A stretch of DNA of 64,000 bases from Branchiostoma lanceolatum (GCF_035083965.1 NC_089724.1:30271435-30335434), one strand, 5' to 3'; counted from the first letter of the stretch, positions 34,561 to 47,525 are shown. Program-made: numbers and translations. The notes: generated from the letters alone by a model not told the origin.

Positions 34561-37500
34561 GCTGTGACTTGATCCATCGCAGCCTGCTGCCATGGAGGCT
34601 GAACTGGGACCACGCTAGGAGCTGTAGCAGGGCGCAGACTGGCGGAACAAAGGAGAACGTCACTGAATCATTGCCAAACTCATTCAATCACTTCTGCATG
34701 TTGTTATAGGAAACTATTCAATGTTTTGGATGAAAAGCCTACAGTACTATACTAAATATGCCACGGGGATTCAAAGTCAAGTTCACACCCATATCATATC
34801 AGTCCATTGCAATTTACGATCCCTGTAGACATTGGAAAAAGGCGCCTTAACCAGCCAGGTGAGTTTGACCTCTAATTGCGTGAAGAGACCACGAAGAAGC
34901 GGGGGAATGCGATCTTCGAACGCACAAGAAGAAAAGGACTCCTGGGAGCATTCAGGTTTTGTGCGGCCTACAATCCCTGGTAGGCATGATGGTGCAGAAA
35001 TGCTTCCCTCCCCGACTTCTTGTGCATTTGTATTTGTGGACGATTGAATTTCCCAGTCTGGTGATGATGTCATGCGGTCAAAGGTCAGACTAAGGCAGAC
35101 GGTTACGGCACAATTTTCAAATGTCTGCAGGGATCCCATATTATGACATACTGATGTAATAAGGGTAAGAAATTGACTTAATCTGGAAATATTTTAGATT
35201 CTTTTTATCACAAAGAATGTTGCACAATATTTTGAGGCAGACAGTCCAAACACAACTTTCCAAGGAAAAGTAGGTTATACTTTTATAATTATACTGTAAC
35301 AGTACCTCCTGTTTGCAAATGAATTGTTACATGTACTTGAATTTCTTAACTTTTAGCCAAACAATGATTAAACAATTGTGTACACTCCTGAGAAAAAGGT
35401 GACATTTACCCATGGGCACTTATCTAATACTCTAGAGGTGGAACATAAAGAATGACATTTACCAATAGGAACATACACCAGTAGGTGGAAGCAGCCCAGT
35501 CTGTGGGAAGTGAAGGTGTCTGTGTCCATCTGACTGGGATCAGGCTGGATGGAACCAAACTGGTTTCCTGTCTGGAAAATGTCATGACCTGGAAAAAAAG
35601 TACTGTACATGTAACGTAGCGCTACAAGCTATCGTGCATGATACATTTCTCAATGTGCAAATTTTCTTCAAATTAACTAAGTCAAGGGAGGGGTTCCTCC
35701 TTATGATGTGACGACATCCTAGCATGGGGTTAGGGAAATTACAAGATGTCTGACACTCCTGCGTGACTGCGTCCCTTACCAGCAACATAAACACAATAAT
35801 ATTGTTGTAAGCTGTCTAACCAGCAGGCAAATGTACACAGTATGTATATCAGCAGTGTTATAAACAAACCTGTTTGCACAGAGAGTATCCAGGTGCCCAT
35901 GAGAGGTGCGAATGTCTGACCAGGTTTGGACAGGAAGGCCGCCATGCCGAACACCAGAGCCGAGACTGGCTGTTTCCTGTTGTTCAGGACATAGTCTTCA
36001 TCCACCAGATCACTCACTACCAGGGTCAGCAGGCGACATGTGCCCTCAGTAAACACCCTGTTACTGTGGACAACAACATACAAACAAACAGTCAATGTGA
36101 CAAGCATATGAAAAATACATACAATGTTTATGTGAAGATACACACACATAGACGGAACAAAAACAATCATAATACCTCCCCGTAAATTAGTAGCCTCTTC
36201 CATGAACTGCATGTGAATCATGTCTGCATGATTAATGACTTAATTCTACCAACTCTGAGCCCTGCCTAGCTTCCTGCCATTCTGAATGTTGTGGTCATAT
36301 TCTCATCACTGACTTCATGCCAACCTGGTGACAGTGTATTCAAATAACTACAAACACACTAGAATGCAGACTATGACTTCTCATCTTCTGTAAGCACAAG
36401 CATGGATAAGCATAAGAATGAGAGGAGACTACGTTTCGCTGGTCATTCCTGGAGGAGTAAGGAAATGATCATCAGCAACGTCATTTTGTGGGCACCAAAA
36501 CATGGACATGCAAGTGTAGGCAATCTCGCACGACCTACATACAGCAGCTATGTGAAGATGCAGGCTGCAATTTAGAAGAAGTACCAAGAGCAATGGAGGA
36601 CAGGGAGGACTGGAGGAGGAGGGTGATGTTCGTCTGTGATACTCTCACGAAAAGATGATGAAGAATGGAGAGATAAGCTGACTTGGCTATGAAGAAGCAC
36701 AATACCCAGGTGTAGTCTGGTCCGACCATCATCATGGCGGTGCTCAGGACCAACTTGATCAGGAACAGGCCGCGGATCACAGCGTACGTGCCGTACCTCC
36801 GACACAGCGTCAGGAAGTACAGGTTGTTGATGTGGGGGAAAATGAAGGAAATACCTGAAACAGGAGAACTCTTGGATATTACTCAGCACATGTACTTAAT
36901 ATGCCATGTCTGACATGTGCAAATGTCAGGCAGTCAACTCTCATAATTCCACCAGGGGTTAACCCGAAGACTGTTCATCAAAAAATGATATCATCATGAA
37001 AATTAAAGGCCTTCTCAAGGATGTTGAACACTCAGTATCTGAAGTATAAAACCTCAGCATGACATGACCTGAAAGGCCTCACTAGTACAGAATGTATCTC
37101 TCATAATTTTTCATGTAGATATGCACAAAGTTAACCATAACAATCTCCCCACTTCATCAAAATTCTTATTTTTCAACATTATGATGTTTGATGAATTCCT
37201 GATGGAATTATTCCCCACATTTCAGTCATTTTTCCAGACCATTGCTGACTTTTCCCTTCCAGGCTGACACCATTAGCTGATCTTTTTTATAATAAGTCTA
37301 CATCTCAGATGAATGTAGATTTGTGTTATGGCTGAAAATACCACTGCCTCTGATACTTACCATTTGCAATATACATGTCAGGGTCACTAACAGATAACAA
37401 TCTGGCTATTTTGCTGGTAGAGATTGTGATCAGAGTCTCTGTTGACAGAGATCACAATCAGGACCTCTGCTAATAGAGATCCCTACTGGATTCTGTAAAA

Positions 37501-38214
37501 TCAAGGACATTATGTTCTGTGCACGTGGATATTCTCTTAAATGACAGTCAGAAATTTTTAACTTTGCTTCATGCCACTTAACAATCAATAACTTGAAACT
37601 CCAGGATTTATAAATGGGAGACCACCTTTAGACCCTGTTCATACTATTATGCCAAAATGAGGCTTTCAGAAATGTTGGAAACAGTGTTGTACCGCAGCTG
37701 TCGCAACAGGATTAAGAACTTGAAGAAACTACGGAACCATAACGCCAGGAGTGGATTCTAAGAAATAGGCAAGCTTGCCCCGGCTTCTACGAGGAGCTAG
37801 ATCGTGACTGTGGGTGCCAACAGTAGAGAGGCCCCGGGAAGGGGGCATTGCGTCTGTTGATAAACTGGTAATCCAACTTCACCGGATCGCGTCATGGACA
37901 AAGTTTGGCTAATTGGACCCCTGGTGTTAATAAGGTATGCGACTTGGGCGATTTCGCCCAGAACTGGTTTGCAAGGCTTAGTATGAATGGGGTCTTACTC
38001 TTAGGCTAACACATTCCTTAGATATCCTGTGAGATGCTGATGATGCAATCTCCTTCATGATTCTGCCAGATCTCCACCCTGACAGTTTTACATATATATC
38101 CTGGACCCATAGTGACTTACCAAGCAGCACTGAGCACACTGATGGTGGAATGCCCTCTAGCAGATTCTCCAGGAACAGCGGGAAAAAGTTGCTATTGAAG
38201 TGACAATGAAAAAC
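34529..38214 (-). CDS. MFSD13A: MFSD13A/TMEM180-like transporter, last five exons
   Basis: Five exons (38214-38121, 36854-36683, 36063-35870, 35588-35463, 34638-34529) join in phase to 231 residues ending in a stop. The product resembles the C-terminal half of MFSD13A (TMEM180), a major-facilitator-like membrane protein whose substrate I cannot name. Diagnostic segments are [93 protein letters not shown] and [16 protein letters not shown]. The first exon found begins exactly at the conserved VFHCHFN position, so the N-terminal half should lie upstream (above 38214). I found no such exons before the opposite-strand gene at 43295, and a CR1-like element occupies most of the interval. The donor of exon 36854-36683 is the unusual GTCAGC. 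It may be a 5'-truncated copy or have distant 5' exons. Confidence 0.85.
36409..36660 (+). mobile_element. LINE 3' fragment inside an MFSD13A intron
   Basis: Plus-strand translation gives [20 protein letters not shown] and, after a frame jump, [20 protein letters not shown] and [13 protein letters not shown]. This is the C-terminal tail typical of endonuclease/RT LINEs. It ends about 20 bases from the splice donor of exon 36854-36683. Confidence 0.75.
36861..38120. other. MFSD13A intron
   Basis: No further exon was seen. A short inverted repeat built from AGAGATTGTGATC/GATCACAATC lies at 37420-37460, and 37640-37960 contains LINE-3'-like text that I cannot assign. Confidence 0.35.
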
Positions 38215-38515
38215 CTGCAACATAAAGAGGTTCAGCATTGGGATTTCAAAAAATAACTCTGGAAACATAGTAACAAGTAATGCATTGTAGGATTGGCAAA
38301 TTAGAATTGCTGTTTCTAAAATATGATTTCAGGAACTTGATGTATTAACCATCAGCATTGCTAATGTTAATATTAAAATTTGCACTGATACAATGCTGTC
38401 GTAAATGTTATGTATCATTTAGGTCAATTAAAAAAAAAGGTGGAAGGACTATGCTATTCTTTAGTGGGTCGATCTTGTTCTTGATAAACAACGATCTAAA
38501 CCCACTAAGACACAG

Positions 38516-41500
38516 TTTCAAAGTGCCCGCACGAGTAGTGAAGTCGAGGGAAGAACCAGGAGAGTGCTGAGGGTGATACCTGACCCGGAAAGTGACAGAG
38601 CGACGAAGAAACTGAACCGGAGCCGAGAGGTGTTCAGTGCCCCCCTCCCACCGGCGTGACGCAGTAACATCAGTGGGCCCTGAAAGACGGGCTCCTGCCG
38701 GTGGGTACTCAATACTTGCTACAAAGCATAACCTGGAGAAACATCGATCAGTATATCACGTTTTTATCACTCCTTAAGCTGTATACTGGCGAGTTTCCCT
38801 TACTTTCCAGGGCGGACGGGACGTACCACTACAGGGCCTGACGGAGGGAAGCCACTGACTGGTGGGACACAGAATGGAGACAGAGACCGAGGAGGAAGAA
38901 GAAACAAATGCCAGTAGCCAGTGTACCGACAGGCGCCAGGGTGAAAATGACCAAATTGAATGTGAACGATGCCAAAAACAAATGTGTGCACCATGTATGA
39001 AGATGCCTAAAGCAATATTAAATGCACTCCTCAAGTACCGATCCCTTCACTGGTATTGCTCTACCTGCGAGCCTTTAGCTGTTGAGGGAGCCCGATCTGG
39101 CACCGGTAACCACTTGAGCGTTGAAGAAACCGAGAAACCACTCGATGAAGGGATGATATCAACAATTGCACATAAGACAGCCACACCAATAGTCGACAGC
39201 TTTGAGAGCAAGATGAAAGACCTAACATTGAGCAGGGCCAGTGACAACACTCAACCCCAGGGTCAAGGACAAAGGCAAAACTATGCTGACGTCACCAGGA
39301 ACCTCAGCCGTTTCACTGGCACCATCAACAAGATCGTTGCAAGCACTACCACCCCCCAACCGTCCCTGTGCAGTCCTCAGGACTCTAGGGAGGTGGTTCA
39401 GTTGGTGGATGAGTACATTGAACGAGAAAAGAGGCGCAAGAATCTCGTAGTTTTCAACGTCCCAGAGGAGGTAAAGGACGACGTGACTGACAACAAGTTG
39501 AGTGATACAAAGGTATTTACAGACATTATCAATGAAGAGTTCAACCTCATCCCCAAGGTGCAAGCCGCCCACAGACTAGGGCGGAGGAATACTGAGAAAC
39601 CAAGACCACTTCTAATCAAAATGGACAATGACGACACCTCAAGTCGCACTTTGATCCTTCGGAGGGCGAAAGACCTACGGAACAGTACTAGTTGGAGCAG
39701 AGTATACATTGTGCCTGATATGACGCCAAATGAGAGGGAAGTGGACAGAAAGTTGCGTCAGGAGCTTAGATCTCGTAGAGAAGCCGGGGAAGCAAACCTG
39801 GTCATTAGGCGAGGACGTATCGTGTGCACCCAGGCAACAAGGGAATCACCGCCGCGGGACGGCCAAGGTGCTCATTCCCAAGCCTGACTCGACAACCAAA
39901 GTGACCTACCACGTAGATACAGAAAGCAGGATGGTAAACTGAACATTATGTACACAGACATATCATTGACCAACTACCTAACAAGAGAGACGACCTGGTG
40001 TTAGTTGCGACTACGGATGAACCTGACGTGATAATACTCACGGAAGCAATCCCCAAAGCTCAGCCAGAATCGCTATCCCTGGATATATAGCGTACATGAA
40101 CTTTAACCCCGACCAGGAAAGCCTTGGATCATTGGGGAAGCGAGGGATAGTAATTTACACAGCAGACCACATTGATGCGACAGAAGTCTCCTTCAATGAC
40201 GTTGAGTTCCAGGAGCATTTGTGGGTGCAAGTACGCATAAGAAAGCATGATAGGCTTGTCATAGGAGGCATTTACAGGAGTCCATCCTCTGATCAAAGAA
40301 TGTCTACAGAGCACTTGATACACCTTCTCCAAGTAGTTGTGGGGTCAAATCCCACACACCTCATAATCGCAGGAGACTTTAACTACCCCGAAATTGACTG
40401 GAAACAAGTCACTTCATGTGCAAACGATACTCACCCTTCCCATCAATTTATACGTTGTATGCACGAAAATCTTCTGTACCAGCATGTCTTCAAGCCGACT
40501 AGGTACAGGGTAGGAGAGTCACCGAACATTCTGGATTTAGTTTTAACCAATGAAGATGGGATGGTGGAGAAAATTGAGTACCTTCCGGCCAGGCATTGGA
40601 CTAAGTGACCATATAAGGATACAGTTTGAAACCAAGCTATACACTGACAGAAGGGACAGTCAAAAGCCAAGACTCAACCTATACCGCGGCGACTATGCCA
40701 ATATGGTTGCGGACTTATCCGGTACTGACTGGGACTCCAGGCTTGAGAACAAATCCTTCGACGAGGCGTGTAGTGTTTTTAAGGACATCCTACAGGCCAG
40801 CATTGACTTACACATTCCCAGCACGAGAAAGAAGGCGTGCAAGAAGAACTTGTATACCACACCAGAAGTCAAGAGACTAAGCAAGAATAAGCGGGCCAGT
40901 CGGGACCGTTACACTGCCTCTAGAGACGTGGTGGATTACGCCCGGTACGCTGCTATACGTAACGACATTAGAAGGCTCACCAGGAGACTCCGATACGAGT
41001 TTGAATCCAACCTTGTCCAGGACATAAAACAGAATCCAAAGTCATTTTGGAAGTATGTCAACTCCAGTCTGAAAACAAAAAATACTATCGGAGACCTGAA
41101 GAGGACAGACGGTGCCATGACAAGTAGCAATAAGGAGAGAGCTGATACCTTAAACCAATACTTCTGCAGTGTGTTTACGAAAGAAGATACCGACCACATG
41201 CCAGTGATGGAAGCCAAATACTATGGGCCTCCCTTGAAGGACGCCCTAGTTATCCCTGAACTCATGTTGAAAAAAAGAAACCTTAAGAAGGGGAAGTCCC
41301 CCGGACCCGATGGGTGGCACCCCAAGATCCTGGCAGAGGTCGCAGAAGGAGTCGCCAAACCACTCGCCATCATCCTCCGTAAGTCTTTAGATGAAGGCCG
41401 CCTGGCAGATGAATGGAAGCTCGCCCATATTACTGCTGTACATAAGAAGGGACCGAAGACTGAACCCGGACACTACCGCCCGATTAGTCTCACATCCATC

Positions 41501-41848
41501 ATTGTGAAGCTCTTCTAATCTGTTATCCGGGACGTGATCGTAGACCACATGATGCTGAATGAGCTGTTCTGCGACCAGCAACATGGCGTTGTGCCTGGCA
41601 GATCTTGTACAACACAACTGATAGCCACCATAGACCAGTGGACTCAAGCGGTAGAAGACGGTGAACCCTTGGACGCCATATACCTTGACTTCAGAAAGGC
41701 GTTTGAATCAGTGCCTCACGCACGTCTGTTGTACAAACTGAGCCAGTATGCAATCAGGGGCAAGTTACACGGCTGGATCCAGGCTTTCCTAACGGACAGG
41801 AAACAGCGAGTGTGTGTTGACCAATGTAGTTTCTTGTCTCTTGGATAA
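38516..41848 (+). mobile_element. CR1-like LINE with ORF1 and partial ORF2, 3' truncated
   Basis: ORF1 (38862-39887, 341 codons, intact) has a PHD-like Cys cluster (CERCQKQMCAPC...HWYCSTC), then a coiled/basic region RRKNLVVFNVPEE and a nucleic-acid-binding tail TPNEREVDRKLRQELRSRRE, as in CR1 ORF1 proteins. ORF2 follows in pieces: endonuclease (40096-40608, GGIYRSPSS, IAGDFNYPEIDW, LDLVLTNEDG), a frame jump, then GLSDH and the RT start (to 41518, GKSPGPDGWHPKIL, HYRPISLTSI). A nonsense codon at 41516 is followed by QQHGVVPGRSCTTQL and YLDFRKAFESVPHARLL to about 41830. The catalytic YADD region and 3' end are absent. It lies upstream of the first visible MFSD13A exon. Confidence 0.85.
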
Positions 41849-43294
41849 AGTTGCATTTGAACTTCGAAATGCTAAAACGCACAGCTTGGGCATGTAAATC
41901 ATTACACATGTTGTCCGTTACACAAACCATTCATTCCGATTGTGGCGCGTAGGTCAATAATTACATAGGAGTGCTTCACCAAGCCGCATGGTGATGTCAT
42001 CGAAAGCCTCACATTATGACCATGCTTGGCTCTATGCTATGACGTACGAGTCTGTGAGTATGGTGGTGGGGTAGAATGGGGTGCCTCTTGGCAAAGGTTC
42101 GACACTCAGAAATATGAGGTAAAGAAACAAAGTCAGAAAACAGTGTTAGGTGAATGTTTATTTTAAGATTATCAAAATGGCATGCTCAGAGATAAAGGTA
42201 TAAATGTATATAGTTACCTTGAAAACGGAAGGTAAAAAAGGTAATGACAAAACTCGCTAGTTATACCTGAACTGACGCATTTTGTGGTGCTGACCTTTCG
42301 AAGTCTTACTAAAAGATTGCTTGTAGGGGAAGACCATTTCACCTTTCACTTTTTGCTGTAAGTATTTACAACCAGTGACCCGTAACTAAATATCCCTTTT
42401 TGAATGATGGAAAGTGCCAGAGGGCGTCAAGACAAACCGATTTTTCTTCCACAATCAGGATAGTAAGAAAGATGGAAACCTCCCAGCTGCGTCCAAACAG
42501 AGCAGAAGAAAAATGAGTCATCTCAATGTGGTCTTGTTTTATTACTGGTAAGATTACATTTCTATTGCTTACTTTTTATTCTATTGATAAGTAAGTTTTT
42601 AATTTATGGTCACTGACCCTTGTTTACATTCGGCAACAGCTAACAATTTATTAGTGTCTATTTAAGTAGACGTCATTGAGGTTTTACTTCAAGGTGTCAT
42701 AACAAACACCTTATTTCCTTTTCTTCAAATCTGGTTGCTATACCTGATACGATTACCGATATATTTTCAAGAAATCCATGCATATTTTCAGAAAAATCCA
42801 GCAAATATAACAACACCTGGTTACTACTGGTATGAAATGGAGTCCAAACTATGACCTACTTTTAAAAGAGCCATTCATAAACAACCTTTCATGAGTAGGA
42901 TTTTTATCTAACCGACTATTATGCTTACACACATACATTTAAGTCATTGCTACAGTGTCGTCTGATTGCAATTATATGTATATTTTTTTTAATCAGCTAA
43001 ACGTACCCCCAATTTAGATCCGAAGAGACTTTACCTTGTTTAAAAGAAACAGCATAAGCTCACTTTACTTTGTACATAAATATTTTATGCAAATATACTT
43101 TATTACAATAGGAAGAACGATTTGCATGCCTCTGCATGTGTTATTGTATATTTAGTTCGCACTCTTAGTACATGTCAGACACCGCGCCTATCAATATACT
43201 GCCTGTACGTGTAGCTGTATAGATAACACAGATTGTGACATTGTGTACCTACCAAAATCGTCTGTTGCTTTCGATGTTTCAGAACGATTCAACG
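41849..43294. other. Gene-free stretch
   Basis: No exon of MFSD13A or any other gene was recognised. This is the intergenic region before the D8C gene. Confidence 0.35.
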
Positions 43295-44789
43295 ATGAAC
43301 ACCAGCAATATGGCTTTATTTGCACTGCTTCTAAGTATGGTCATCGCAGCATCTGCGGGTAAGATTATTTCAAATGTCAATATTTTGAGTTCTCAAGTTG
43401 CTTTGTTTTACTCTTTATTCTAATTCTTATAACGTTTAAGACTAAAGCTTATTTCATCAAACGCAAAGAAAAATGGAAGAAAAATCAATAAGATAAATAG
43501 GAAAAAAGTTAACTGTAAATGTTTGCTGACTTTGCAGGCTTCGTTGGATATTTTTGTCAAATGACCTACAACACGTGATTTTGGTCAAATGAATCTTCGA
43601 GGCGCGCCGTCTATAAAACTACATAAGTAAATTGTATGCATCGACAGTTGTCTTACTAACGAGTGATTTGCCGTTTGTCATGATTTTCTACTTTGTATGC
43701 TTTTTGAGAAAGTCTACTGATGTTTTTTTTCTCTCTCCAGGGCCTTGTGTCGAGTACTTAGAGTTGAGCGACACCTGGCGGAGTGTAATATAAACAACAA
43801 TCGGCCACCTTTATTTTGTGACCGAGGACTTACCGCAGGCTGGTACCGTTTTACCGGGCCTGTAGGTGACCGGATACTGACGGTGAGCCCGGGAGCTCTC
43901 CTCCGCTGCGGCACAACCGCACCGGTCTGGATGAACGGACCACACCCAACTATCGCTGACGGGGTGGTGACGCGTCAGGCATGTACCTTCCGGACCTTCT
44001 GGAACATAGTTGAGCCCTGTTACAACTCCTGGAACATCCAGGTCACGGCTTGTCACGCTGGATTCTACGTTTACTTCCTGACACCGACTCCATACTGTTC
44101 TTATGCCTACTGTGTTGGTATGAAACATTTTGTTTAACGTTTTACAGCGAAAAATCTCTAAAACTGTATGATTAATGTGATAAGACTGGTTTGTATGGCT
44201 TACCAAAAAGTATTAATCAAATAATGGAACCATTTAATTCATGGCATGTAAAAATTATAAGTATCATTTGTAATTGCTGCTCTTTACCTTACTAAGTACT
44301 TGGGAAAGAGGGGAAACATAGCCGGAAGGGTCATTATTTCCATTTTTTAGATTAGACATGCAATGATACCAAATCGATCTTCTATCGATCTGTATGGAAA
44401 CTGGTCATATTCGTATTTAATCAAGTAAGTGCTGTTAATAGACGTAGCTCTATTCCATCATATAAAAATGGTATGTTGATTGTATACTGCAATGGTAGGC
44501 TAATGTCATGCCTGTGTGTCCTTGTATACATGAGGATTACGTGATATCTTTTTAAGAGCATGCATATGTTTTTTTGCAATGTTCATATAGTCATCTAAGA
44601 TAGTCACTTAATTGTGCGCCTATGTTTGTCCTACAGTTACATGTACGTACTAAGCCTAAGAATACTCCTCTTTTTTCAGAAGTGAAAGAACCGGAAGCAT
44701 TAGTTAGAGCTACTGGAGCACGAAGTCACACTGGCTCACGATCATCATACAAGGAACATGCAAACATTATCAGACAATGTGTTTTTTAG
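43295..44789 (+). pseudogene. Secreted D8C-domain protein gene (3 exons), single frameshift
   Basis: Exon 1 (43295-43358) encodes a signal peptide, MNTSNMALFALLLSMVIAAS, and ends in GCGG/GTAAG, phase 1. Exon 2 (43741-44117) follows a strong CTCTCTCCAG acceptor and encodes a D8C domain as in uromodulin, GP2 and OIT3. It opens PCVEYLELSDTWRSV, then CDRGLTAGWYRFTGP, CGTTAPVWMNGPHP and CSYAYCV, with exactly eight cysteines. Exon 3 (44680-44789) adds a short polar tail to a TAG. Exon phases agree. Between TWRSV and NINNNRPPLFCD, at about 43785-43792, one base is missing, so the frame entered from exon 1 hits TAA. Either the gene is a very recent pseudogene or the base is an assembly error. No ZP or EGF module is visible, so the function of this extracellular protein is unknown. 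Confidence 0.75.
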
Positions 44790-44859
44790 AACACTTACAA
44801 TTCTAATCCAGACAGTTATAATGGGATATGCAAATACGATTCGCCCATTTTTATCTTCG

Positions 44860-45660
44860 CCGAGTACTTGTACTCGGGAAGATTATTTTTTCGGTTGAAA
44901 AATCTGTTAGGTGGGTCTGTATGTATGTCAGGAGCATAACTCAAGAAAGCTTCGATGAATCTTTATGATTTTCGGTAGGTATGTAGTGGTTGTGCAAAGG
45001 AAGGTCAAGTTCGAAAATGGTTCACCTTGCGTTTTTCAACAGTACTGCAGCGGACTTTGAATTTTTTGTGTTTGTAGGCAAAAAAAGTGACGGAAACGTT
45101 GATGGATCTTCATGCTTTTTTGCAGGTGTGTAGATGTTGTAGAAACGGAGGTCAAGTTCAAAAATGGTTCTCCTGGCATTTTCCGTCGGTACTGCAGCGG
45201 GCTTTGTTTCGATGTGTATTTCTTGTGGACAAGATAACTCGAAAAGCTGTCGATGGTTCTGCATGATATTTAGTGGATGGGTAGGGTTTACAAAAAGGAA
45301 GGTCAAGTTCGATAATGGGCATTCTAGCGGGTACCTAAGGTACTGCAGCCGAGCTTCAAAATTTGAGGGCATGTTTTCTACAAATGCTATGGTCATGATT
45401 TTTGTGTGGTAGATAGTTCATGTTATAGGAAGTAAGTTGTGAAAGGTTGGGCCCCCTAGCGTCTTGTTTGGAACTGCAGTGGGTGTTCTTGTTTTGACCT
45501 TCGGACAGGAATAACTTGAGAAGGGGTCGGCAGATCGTCGTGACGTTTGGCATTCAGATAGCTCAGATGGTGCTTTACATAATAAACGACTAATTATGCG
45601 AATCAGGATATAATTGGCATGATTAGTAAGGAGAGTTTGATGCATTTCATATTGGGACTC
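44860..45660 (-). repeat. Dispersed repeat family R (copy 2)
   Basis: Starts with a CTTCGCCGAGTACTTGTACTCGG inverted motif. Phrases such as GGTAGGTATGT, AAGGTCAAGTTCGAAAATGG and GTACTGCAGC recur in the same order at 58740-59290. It is non-coding. Confidence 0.75.
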
Positions 45661-46429
45661 TTAAACATGTGATGGTTTCCCCGAAAACAGGTTTTACAAA
45701 CAGATGCCTGGGAAAGTAGGTCAAATAAACAAATAGAGCACAGCACTGCTCTCCAAGCAGAGGTGTGGGTCCGGCTGTTTTTTCACATGTTTAGTTAATA
45801 GGCATGTTTGTCCAAAGCACGTTGGCGACATAACGAAAAGGGGACGAAATAGAAAGCCCGACAAAACACCTAAACACACGTCAAAAACACGGCTCTGCTT
45901 GGAAAGTACATTGCTCCAAAACTGCACCACTTCTAGGTACGGTAAAGTCACATTTACTACGTCTTTCAAAATGTGCATGACATGGAATAAAGATTTATTC
46001 TATTCTTATTCATATATATTGACTGCACCATTTCATCGTCACATTCAACTTACGACACTGCAATTTCAAACCTTTGAGGGCCCATAATTTCAACATACTG
46101 TACTCATTTTTTTCATGACCAGTTTTATTGTTAAATTAGTCCAATCCTTGTAGTTGTGCAGACCGACAATTTGGAGAATACATAGTTCATATTGTGGCCG
46201 TATTACGCCACCACAACCATTTTGTGCAATTGTAATTTTTTTTCTCCGTTTGTAGTTCTAGTTCGTTTATCCCTCACAGAAAATGTTATTTGAAAGGTAA
46301 TACAAATGTGCAGTTTGTACAATTTCTCGCCTTTTTTTACTTCATGCAGTTTTTGATGCATAAACTAAAACTTTGTGTAAGTTCAATCAAAAATCAATCG
46401 TTTGACAGGAATTTGGTCTGCTCAAAACC
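45661..46429. other. Gene-free stretch
   Basis: No coding exon recognised. AAAACA/TGTTTAG words around 45735-45900 form weak inverted pairs (CTCCAAGCAGAGG versus CTCTGCTTGGAAAG), hinting at another decayed foldback element. Confidence 0.35.
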
Positions 46430-47172
46430 ATGGACATGGACACTGGTCTTATTTGTGTGTCATTTAACACCAGGGACAGGGGCACCAGTCTTGTTGGCCT
46501 GTCATTCAGCACCAGGGACAGGGGCATCGGTCTTCTTGGTGTGTCATTCAAGGACAGGGGCACCAGTCTTGTTGGTGTGTCATTCAGCACAAGGGATACG
46601 GGCACCAGTCTTATTTGTGTGTCATTCAGTATACCAGGGACAGGGGCACCAGTCTTGTTGGCCTGCCATTCAGTGACATGGGCACCAGTCTTGTTGGTGT
46701 GTCAGTCAGCACCAGGGATAGGGGGCACCAATCTATTTGTGTGTCATTCAGTATCCCAGGGACAGGGGAACCAGTCTTGTTGGCCTGTCATTCAGGGACA
46801 GGGGCACCAGTCTTGTTGGTGTGTCATTCAGCACACGGGATAGGGTGCACCAATCTTATTTGTGTGTCGTTCAGCACCAGGGACAGGGGAACCAGCCTTG
46901 TTGGTTTGGGTGTGTCATTCAGGAACAGGGGCACCAGTCTTGTTGGTGTGTCATTCAGCACCAGGGATAGGGGGCACAAATATTATTTGTGTGTCATTCA
47001 GTACCAGGGACAGGGGAACCAGTCTTGTTGGCCTGTCATTCAGGGACAGGGGCACCAGTCTTGTTGGTGGGTTATTTAGCACCAGGGATAGGGGCACCAA
47101 TCTTATTTGTGTGTCATTCAGTACCAGGGACAGGGGCACCGGTCTTGTTGGTGTGTCATTCAGGGACATCAT
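46430..47172 (+). repeat. 42-bp minisatellite with trimeric higher-order pattern
   Basis: About 18 units of ACCAGGGACAGGGGCACCAGTCTTGTTGGTGTGTCATTCAGC lengths 39-44 bp. Units alternate between types containing TTATTTGTGTG, GTTGGCCTG and GTTGGTGTG, giving a loose repeat of three. Near-multiples of three keep several frames open on both strands (for example GTGAPVLLVCHSAP on plus). No start, splice or family evidence supports translation. Confidence 0.9.
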
Positions 47173-47525
47173 CCTCTATTTCTAGAAAGATGATGATGAT
47201 AAAACAGTTTTTCTTTGCTTTGTATAAAGGGTAATCATGACTAAGGATCATACGTATTGCGCTCTTTATTGCTCATGAGGACTTTATTTCGCATAATACA
47301 CCTCGACATGTGGACAAGACCCAAAGTTGACAAGAATCGGTACCGTAAGATAATGGTTAAGTTATTCTGCATCAATAGAACATACCCAACTGTACTGTCG
47401 GGGATTGAAATAAAGCTTTGTGGTGTGATGTCTGTTATTCATTGTGCTTATCTCATATTTGGACGTGTCAAATCTCTGCAACATCTTAATTTGTTTGAGA
47501 AATGAACAATCAGCAATGAAACTCT

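Noticed and set aside
34783..35139. A 118-codon minus-strand frame as an extra MFSD13A exon
   Set aside because: The flanking exons already join in phase with homologous sequence on both sides, and this frame matches nothing in the family.
46387..47234. Protein-coding genes in the 46-47 kb open frames
   Set aside because: Openness follows from a 42-bp repeat lacking stops; frames on both strands are equally open and there is no splice or family evidence.
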